Positions 6,680-10,429 of a stretch of DNA of 10,429 bases are shown one piece after another; within the stretch, counting starts at the first letter, position 1; every line of letters starts with the position of its first letter. The translations under genes were made by a program, and so were the position numbers. The stretch comes from DAOUMU01 sp034409055 (lineage in GTDB: Bacteria > Chloroflexota > Anaerolineae > 4572-78 > J111): positions 1 to 10,429 of the forward strand of contig DAOUMU010000177.1 of assembly GCA_034409055.1 (NCBI GenBank). Direction: 5' to 3'. The notes under the pieces are model-generated. The model was not told where the DNA came from, made no database searches, and saw only the letters and a list, made by a program, of their open reading frames with translations.

Positions 6680-7897
6680 CTACCGACAAGGTCCATAGCA
6701 AGGCGGTGGCATGACCCGTGGCGGACCGGGGGGTGGATAGGGCAAACGAGATGGGGGCGGAAACGGCGGAATCGGGATGCACAGCACGTGGCCGGCCTGC
6801 AAGATCGCATTTTCAGGCAAGCCACCGTTGACCGAAGCCAGGAAAGAAACAGGTAAATGACACTGTTCGGCAATGCTGGTCAAGGTTTCACCATCTGCCT
6901 GCACGACGTAAAAATTCGGACCGCGTCCCATCTCTGTGGGGATAAAGAGGGCCTGGTGGACAAAGATATAGCCGGGTGGGTGCAAATCATTGGCCAGATT
7001 AATATGGTGGGGATTGACTCCAAACTGCTGGCCCAAGCTATAGAGCGTATCGCCCTCTTTCACCCGGTAGCAGTGTCCCAGCGTGGCCCCTGGCGGAATC
7101 TCGGTCTTGAGCGGAATAGGCGTACTGGTGGGTGGCAGGGGAGCGGGGGTGGGCGTCGGCGATACAGTCGGTGTAAGGGTGGGTTGAACGGGGGTGAAGG
7201 TCGGTGTTGGCGTGTCTTCACCCGGGCTGGGGGTGAAAGTGGGGGTGGGTGTTGGGGTATCTGTGCCCGGTGTAGGGGTCGAAGTAGGGGTAAACGTCAC
7301 CGTAGGTGGCTCGCCCGTTGGCTGACCGACTGTGACTTGGCCGGTTTGGGGATTGACCGGAATGTCCTGGCCATCGCCGTTGGCCAGTTGGTTGAGCGTA
7401 AAAGCCAACTGGCTATTCCCTTCGGCAATCGCCCGAAACGTAATCGTGGCCAGTAAACCACTCCCATCCACCGGAGGGGTGGAGCCAACCTGGGTCAGGG
7501 CGTAATGAGCCAGACCGGTTTCATTGTTAACCTCGTTGGCCACGACAAAATCGGCGGCCAGGAAATCACCCGGTTGAACTTGAATGCCATCCTGGTTGGG
7601 ATCAGTATCCTGAGCCTGAAGCACGCCAGGGTTAAATTGCAGTTGGATGTCAGCCGCTACCAGGCCGACCACATTATCCAGGCGAATTTCAATTGCTGTG
7701 ATATCTCCGAGATTGAGTTGCTGGGTGGCCGGTTGCAGCCGGATCACCGCCCCATTGGCCTGAGCCACGGCCACTGGTGGCACAAACGCATCAATGTCAT
7801 CGACCGTCCCGGCCGGGCGGTCCAGCGTACAGCCGGTCAATAGCACAGCTAACATACCAATCAGCCAGAACCAACAGGGAACGCTTAATCTATTCAC
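6680..7897 (-). CDS. Lipoprotein with cohesin-like domain, Thr-Pro linker and two LysM domains
   Basis: Exported wall-binding scaffold-type protein. The start is GTG at 7897, fixed by a perfect AGGAGG (7904-7909) 6 bases upstream. The 405-residue protein has a signal peptide ending in lipobox LTGC (C23). A beta-rich cohesin-like domain covers about 50-191 (INLGDITAIEIRLDNVVGLVAADIQ-type start, then LLATITFRAIAEGNSQLAF). A TPTPTPTFTP linker covers about 192-262. LysM 1 is about 275-320 (CYRVKEGDTLYSLGQQFGV) and LysM 2 about 329-375 (YVVQADGETLTSIAEQC). The tail is Pro-rich with two cysteines (C400, C404). LysM binds N-acetylglucosamine glycans such as peptidoglycan; cohesin-like modules mediate protein contacts. 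Cysteines at 276, 346 and 373 inside the LysM part suggest disulfides. As first gene of its unit it probably accompanies the SleB-like hydrolase at the wall. No catalytic domain is visible. Confidence 0.88.
   Translation of the reverse strand: MNRLSVPCWFWLIGMLAVLLTGCTLDRPAGTVDDIDAFVPPVAVAQANGAVIRLQPATQQLNLGDITAIEIRLDNVVGLVAADIQLQFNPGVLQAQDTDPNQDGIQVQPGDFLAADFVVANEVNNETGLAHYALTQVGSTPPVDGSGLLATITFRAIAEGNSQLAFTLNQLANGDGQDIPVNPQTGQVTVGQPTGEPPTVTFTPTSTPTPGTDTPTPTPTFTPSPGEDTPTPTFTPVQPTLTPTVSPTPTPAPLPPTSTPIPLKTEIPPGATLGHCYRVKEGDTLYSLGQQFGVNPHHINLANDLHPPGYIFVHQALFIPTEMGRGPNFYVVQADGETLTSIAEQCHLPVSFLASVNGGLPENAILQAGHVLCIPIPPFPPPSRLPYPPPGPPRVMPPPCYGPCR
7112..7324 (-). repeat. Thr-Pro-rich linker-coding low-complexity tract
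   Basis: This tract encodes residues of about 192-262 of the LysM lipoprotein, made of TPT, TFTP and TPGxDTPTP units. On the plus strand it appears as GGTGT/GGGGT-rich DNA. It separates the cohesin-like domain from the LysM pair and resembles the linkers in the phosphodiesterase and the SleB-like protein. Length variation between strains would be expected. Confidence 0.75.
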
Positions 7898-7903
7898 GCC
7901 AGT

Positions 7904-7909
7904 CCTCCT
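7904..7909 (-). promoter_or_regulatory. Perfect AGGAGG ribosome binding site deciding a GTG start
   Basis: AGGAGG on the minus strand with a 6-base spacer to the GTG at 7897. No ATG is suitably placed, and the reading from this GTG gives a complete lipoprotein signal sequence. Confidence 0.85.
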
Positions 7910-7921
7910 AAAAATAACACC

Positions 7922-7940
7922 CTATGTCAACTTAACATAG
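7922..7940. promoter_or_regulatory. 19-bp palindrome, candidate operator
   Basis: CTATGTCAACTTAACATAG pairs at eight of nine positions around a central base. It begins 4 bases downstream of the -10 box of the minus-strand promoter, over the expected transcription start. This is the usual place for a repressor site. The regulator is unknown and none is encoded next to it. Confidence 0.5.
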
Positions 7941-7944
7941 AATA

Positions 7945-7973
7945 ATGATAACTTATGTTTAGTATTTTGGCAA
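7945..7973 (-). promoter_or_regulatory. Sigma70-type promoter candidate for the LysM-VOC-hydrolase unit
   Basis: On the minus strand TTGCCA (7968-7973) and TATCAT (7945-7950) are exactly 17 bases apart. Each matches consensus at five of six positions, and the region is AT-rich. Initiation near 7938 would give a leader of about 40 bases that includes the palindrome and the AGGAGG site. Confidence 0.65.
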
Positions 7974-7990
7974 GGGTTGAATCGTTTTGA

Positions 7991-8083
7991 GGTGCGTCCC
8001 AGATTTTAGCAGGGCAGTATCCCTATGCCGCCGCTGGCGCATGGGGATGCGCCAGCTACCCTAAAATTTGGGGCAGACCCACC
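7991..8083. mobile_element. Nested palindromic MITE-like element between divergent promoters
   Basis: The outer arms are 7991-8009 (GGTGCGTC then CCAGATTTTAG) and the complement of 8061-8083 (GGTGGGTC, a 4-base insertion, then CCAAATTTTAG). Inside is a perfect 10-bp stem, GCTGGCGCAT at 8033-8042 and ATGCGCCAGC at 8047-8056, with a GGGG loop. Just outside the arms are GTTTTGA (7984-7990) and GTTTTGC (8084-8090), a possible 7-bp target duplication with one mismatch. It encodes nothing. The arms and flanks are seen directly; that it moved as a unit is inference, and a fixed regulatory hairpin is the alternative. Confidence 0.5.
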
Positions 8084-8104
8084 GTTTTGCTCTACCGTAA
8101 CTGA

Positions 8105-8133
8105 TTGTCATCGGGGAGCGGGTATGATAAAAT
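8105..8133 (+). promoter_or_regulatory. Sigma70-type promoter candidate for the aldo/keto reductase
   Basis: TTGTCA (8105-8110) and TAAAAT (8128-8133) are separated by 17 bases, and each matches consensus at five of six positions. Initiation near 8140 would leave a leader of about 20 bases carrying AAGGAG. The promoter lies just outside the right arm of the nested palindrome. Confidence 0.6.
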
Positions 8134-8159
8134 GGGGCAATGGAGAAGGAGAAAAAAAT

Positions 8160-9155
8160 ATGAAAACACGCACGCTTGGTTCAACGGATGTCCTTGTTTC
8201 GCCGATTGGCCTGGGCCTGGCTTCACTGGGCCGGCCAGGTTATATCAATCTTGGACACGCCGAAGATCTTGAGAAGAATTACGACGTGGCGACAATGGAG
8301 CGCCGGACACACGAGGTGCTTGATGCGGCCTGGCAGTTCGGGATACGCTACTTTGACGCAGCCCGGTCCTATGGTCGGGCGGAGCAGTTTCTCGGTACCT
8401 GGCTCCAGGCCCGAACTATCCCTTTAGAGGCGGTCACCGTTGGTTCAAAGTGGGGTTACACCTATACCGCCAATTGGCAGATTGAGGCGGACAAGCATGA
8501 AGTTAAAGAACATTCCTTACCGGTCCTGCAAAGACAATGGCCGGAAACTCAAGCGAACCTGGGCCCTTACTTACGCCTTTACCAGATCCACTCCGCCACT
8601 CTGGAGAGCGGCGTCCTCGATAACCAGGTCGTGTTGGCCGAGTTGGTCCGGCTGAAGGGTGAAGGGGTTCTGATGGGCCTCTCCTTGAGCGGCTCTGGCC
8701 AGGCGGCAGTACTCAAACAAGCTATGACCGTCGTGCTTGATGGTGTGCGCCTGTTCGACTCGGTGCAAGTGACCTGGAATCTGCTTGAACCGTCAACCAG
8801 GCCAGTCTTGCAGGAGGCCCGAGCCACCGGTATGGGTGTCATCGTCAAGGAAGCCCTGGCCAATGGTCGCCTGACACCCCGCAATAATGAGCCCACCTTC
8901 GCCGGTAAACTGGCGCTCCTGCAACGCCAGGCCAGGCGCTTGAACACCACGATTGATGCCCTGGCCCTGGCCGCCGTCCTGGCCCAACCGTGGGTCGACG
9001 TGGTTCTGAGCGGCGCGGCCACGACAGAACATTTACGCTCCAACGTAAAAGCTCTGGACGTGCAGTGGGATGAGCAGGCAGCCTCTGAACTGGCTCCCCT
9101 GGCCGAACCGCCGGACGTCTATTGGGCCACACGGGCCAAATTGGCCTGGAATTAA
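8160..9155 (+). CDS. Aldo/keto reductase family oxidoreductase
   Basis: NAD(P)H-dependent carbonyl reductase of the aldo/keto reductase superfamily, a cytoplasmic TIM barrel. The ATG at 8160 is chosen because AAGGAG (8146-8151) lies 8 bases upstream; the frame stays open further left, but that extension reads through the palindrome and the promoter and has no family resemblance. The 331-residue protein begins MKTRTLGSTDVLVSPIGLG, the usual family start. The catalytic tetrad is complete: D66 (YFDAARSYG), Y71, K97 (GSKWG) and H144 (YQIHSA). Late cofactor-binding features are VIVKEALANGRL (227-238) and SGAATTEHLRSN (284-295). The substrate is unknown. It stands alone on the plus strand with its own promoter candidate, and its stop is 6 bp from the convergent stop of the acetamidase-family gene. 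Confidence 0.93.
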   Translation: MKTRTLGSTDVLVSPIGLGLASLGRPGYINLGHAEDLEKNYDVATMERRTHEVLDAAWQFGIRYFDAARSYGRAEQFLGTWLQARTIPLEAVTVGSKWGYTYTANWQIEADKHEVKEHSLPVLQRQWPETQANLGPYLRLYQIHSATLESGVLDNQVVLAELVRLKGEGVLMGLSLSGSGQAAVLKQAMTVVLDGVRLFDSVQVTWNLLEPSTRPVLQEARATGMGVIVKEALANGRLTPRNNEPTFAGKLALLQRQARRLNTTIDALALAAVLAQPWVDVVLSGAATTEHLRSNVKALDVQWDEQAASELAPLAEPPDVYWATRAKLAWN

Positions 9156-9161
9156 GTGCAA

Positions 9162-10184
9162 TCAACCAATCCCATATTGATCACGCACAAAGGGAAGTAG
9201 CCCCCGGCGTTCCAGTCGATCCAACGGAGCGCGGAAAGTGACCTGTATGACCCCAGGATGGCGGCCAATCTCGATAGCACCGGTGATAGTGGCCCGGTTC
9301 TTGACCTCGGGCACACTCATCTCTAGCAGTTCGGCAGCCCGCTCCAAACCATTATCGGTGGCCGAATTCAGATCAGGCCCGGTCCCAATAACTGAAATCG
9401 GGGCCGACTCTTCTAGCTGCGTCACACCCCAAGCCTTGACCACAGCCAAGGCCCGGGCGCGCTCTTTCTCTGATAAAGGTTTGGCCACAAATGGTAAATC
9501 CTCAAGCACTGGGAACAGAATCGGACCATCAATGTTTAACCCTTTCAGTACGTGCACTTGCAACGTGACTGTCCCCGATGTATCGCACGTATGCCCGGCA
9601 ATCTCACCATCGCCTTGAAGCGCGTGCATATCGCCCATGTAAATCCCGCCCCCAGGCACCTTAACCGGGCAAATCAGAATAGCGCCAGCCCTTACGGCGT
9701 CGATATCCATGTGACCATCGGTGCGATGTTGCAATTGCTCAGCCGTGATGGCATACTCGTGGGGCGCTCCGATCAAAAACGAACCGAAGTCGCCTGCATT
9801 ATGCGAGTCGGGCATAGGAATAGCCGGGGTGGTTCCCAGTTGTCCCATAAACGGTCGCAACCGGGCCACCAGCCCCACCAAATCATGAGGGGCAAAGGTT
9901 AGAATAGGATTCTGGATAGAGTTCTCTGGCAAGGCGGCATACTGTTTGGCACTTCGAGCAATATCTTCTGCCGCTTTTTGAGGCAAAGTAACTCCAACCA
10001 TACGCTTACCATCGAAAGCGATGGTATAGCCATTCGTAAAGGTGAAGGGGGCAACATCGGCGCCGCACTTGACACAGCGCACTGCCGTTTGACCGATACC
10101 TTCCGTGCGGGTTTTTGGGTACAAAGTATCGCACTCCGGGCAACGGCCAGCTACGTATGGATCACCTAAATAACGACCCTCCAT
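9162..10184 (-). CDS. Acetamidase/formamidase-family protein, 5' end cut off by an inserted element
   Basis: Family of zinc-dependent amidases that hydrolyse formamide or acetamide to ammonia and the acid. The 340-residue reading frame has the family core GHMDIDAVRAGAILICPVKVPGGG (157-180), GDMHALQGDGE (184-194) and the following GTVTLQVHVLKG, then a C-terminal TDNGLERAAELL helix. Its first part is odd: CPEC (15-18) and CVKC (37-40) look like a small zinc ribbon. The canonical N-terminal region (the GxVYVEGAEPGDVL-type segment) is not seen. The ATG at 10184 has no proper ribosome site and sits inside a 9-bp target duplication; an in-frame TAG lies five codons upstream, inside the element. Splicing out the element joins this frame to an open frame running off the right edge, so this is very probably the 3' portion of a longer gene. 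It may be translated by reinitiation or be dead. Confidence 0.8.
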   Translation of the reverse strand: MEGRYLGDPYVAGRCPECDTLYPKTRTEGIGQTAVRCVKCGADVAPFTFTNGYTIAFDGKRMVGVTLPQKAAEDIARSAKQYAALPENSIQNPILTFAPHDLVGLVARLRPFMGQLGTTPAIPMPDSHNAGDFGSFLIGAPHEYAITAEQLQHRTDGHMDIDAVRAGAILICPVKVPGGGIYMGDMHALQGDGEIAGHTCDTSGTVTLQVHVLKGLNIDGPILFPVLEDLPFVAKPLSEKERARALAVVKAWGVTQLEESAPISVIGTGPDLNSATDNGLERAAELLEMSVPEVKNRATITGAIEIGRHPGVIQVTFRAPLDRLERRGLLPFVRDQYGIG

Positions 10185-10185
10185 C
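10177..10185. repeat. Left 9-bp target-site duplication
   Basis: CCCTCCATC, identical to 10391-10399. It contains the complement of the ATG at 10184, so the apparent start codon of the amidase frame belongs to the duplication. The identity extends to 10 bases because the element begins with C. Confidence 0.8.
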
Positions 10186-10390
10186 CCCTGACTGTCTAAC
10201 TATCACGGGACCTAGCATTGTGCTTGACCACAGTAAAGTTACCCCCTGATTTCAGGGGCTTGACCCCCTGAATTTGTGGGACACCCCTTGATTTCAGGAG
10301 CATAAGCCCTCAGAATCAAGGAAACAACATCTGGTCAAAGGCAGTGACGGATGACCCCTCTCTTCTGATGTGATGACAAGACAGTCAGGG
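10186..10390. mobile_element. 205-bp MITE-like insertion with 12-bp terminal inverted repeats
   Basis: Both ends read inward CCCTGACTGTCT without mismatch (10186-10197 and the complement of 10379-10390), and ATCAC follows after four differing bases at each end. The element is flanked by the 9-bp direct repeat CCCTCCATC. It has no transposase frame. Inside are hairpins and degenerate repeats of about 21 bp. Nine-base duplications are known for several DDE transposase groups, including IS4-type elements such as IS10 and IS50, and IS1. The parent element cannot be named from the sequence. It interrupts the acetamidase-family gene and shifts the frame (205 + 9 = 214 bases). Confidence 0.82.
10242..10321. 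repeat. Degenerate repeats and hairpins inside the 205-bp element
   Basis: Three related units begin at about 10242, 10264 and 10284 with CCCC(C/T)TGA(A)TTT, about 21 bases apart; the first folds on itself as CCCCTGATTTCAGGGG. A fourth, inverted unit (10306-10321) pairs with the third: CCTTGATT at 10286-10293 with AATCAAGG at 10314-10321. They give the element a structured core with no coding role. Confidence 0.6.
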
Positions 10391-10429
10391 CCCTCCATCC
10401 ACTTATCATTACCGGATGCAGTGGCCAGG
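10294..10429 (-). pseudogene. 5' part of the split acetamidase-family gene, partial at the window edge
   Basis: Entering from the right edge on the minus strand, one frame reads LATASGNDKW, then MEG within the duplication (10391-10398), then foreign codons through the element to a TGA at 10294-10296. In the uninterrupted gene this frame would continue after W as MEGRYLGDPYVAGRCPEC, which is the frame of the downstream ORF. Only the part from 10391 outward is original gene sequence. Its upstream extent is beyond the window. Confidence 0.6.
10391..10399. repeat. Right 9-bp target-site duplication
   Basis: CCCTCCATC, the second copy of the repeat at 10177-10185, directly abutting the right end of the 205-bp element. 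Confidence 0.8.

Noticed and set aside
8025..8159. N-terminal extension of the aldo/keto reductase
   Set aside because: The frame is open, but it runs through the nested palindrome and promoter, and the family start and a good ribosome site are at 8160.
8160..9155. Aldo/keto reductase as an F420-dependent enzyme linked to cofC
   Set aside because: The complete Asp-Tyr-Lys-His tetrad is that of NAD(P)H-dependent family members, and nothing F420-specific is seen.
10185..10260. Promoter for the acetamidase ORF inside the 205-bp element
   Set aside because: TTTACT with TAGGTC at 17 bases on the minus strand is a poor -10 match, and no ribosome site precedes the ATG.

Overview
The window looks like chromosomal DNA from a member of the Chloroflexota, probably Anaerolineae-like. 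This is inferred from style, not from a marker gene. The clues are moderate-to-high GC, three surface proteins with long Thr-Pro linkers (TPTPT type), a soluble PknB-like kinase fused to an FHA domain, a coenzyme F420 gene (cofC), SPII lipoproteins, and intergenic spacers rich in small palindromic and short tandem repeats.

Layout. (1) 1-212: non-coding, with a four-copy 7-bp tandem repeat. (2) 213-1709 (+): membrane sensor histidine kinase. (3) 1710-1861: convergent spacer holding an inverted-repeat element whose right arm runs into the 3' end of cofC. (4) 1862-4964 (-): a compact unit read as Ser/Thr kinase-FHA, then a surface lipoprotein phosphodiesterase, then cofC. The first two genes are joined stop-to-start and the last two are 10 bp apart. 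A TTGTGT-N17-TAAAAT promoter candidate lies upstream. (5) 5066-7897 (-): a second unit read as a lipoprotein with cohesin-like and LysM domains, then a glyoxalase-like (VOC) protein, then a membrane-anchored SleB-like hydrolase. It has a strong promoter candidate, a 19-bp palindrome at the expected transcription start and a perfect AGGAGG ribosome binding site. (6) 7898-8159: divergent regulatory region with a nested palindrome of about 93 bp that looks like a small non-autonomous mobile element. (7) 8160-9155 (+): aldo/keto reductase with its own promoter candidate. (8) 9162 to the right edge (-): an acetamidase/formamidase-family gene split near its 5' end by a 205-bp element with 12-bp terminal inverted repeats and a 9-bp target duplication.

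How the genes may work together. The two minus-strand units look like a cell-envelope and signalling locus. The kinase-FHA could sense and relay phospho-signals inside the cell. The LysM lipoprotein, the SleB-like hydrolase and the lipoprotein phosphodiesterase act outside the membrane on wall or surface substrates. The VOC protein and CofC (F420 biosynthesis) are the metabolic members, and their link to the envelope genes is not obvious.

The clearest discovery is at the right edge. Removing the 205-bp element and one copy of the 9-bp duplication restores an open frame that runs through the present 'start' codon of the acetamidase ORF and out of the window. The ATG that an annotation would choose is therefore an internal codon that happens to lie in the target duplication, and the gene is probably disrupted.
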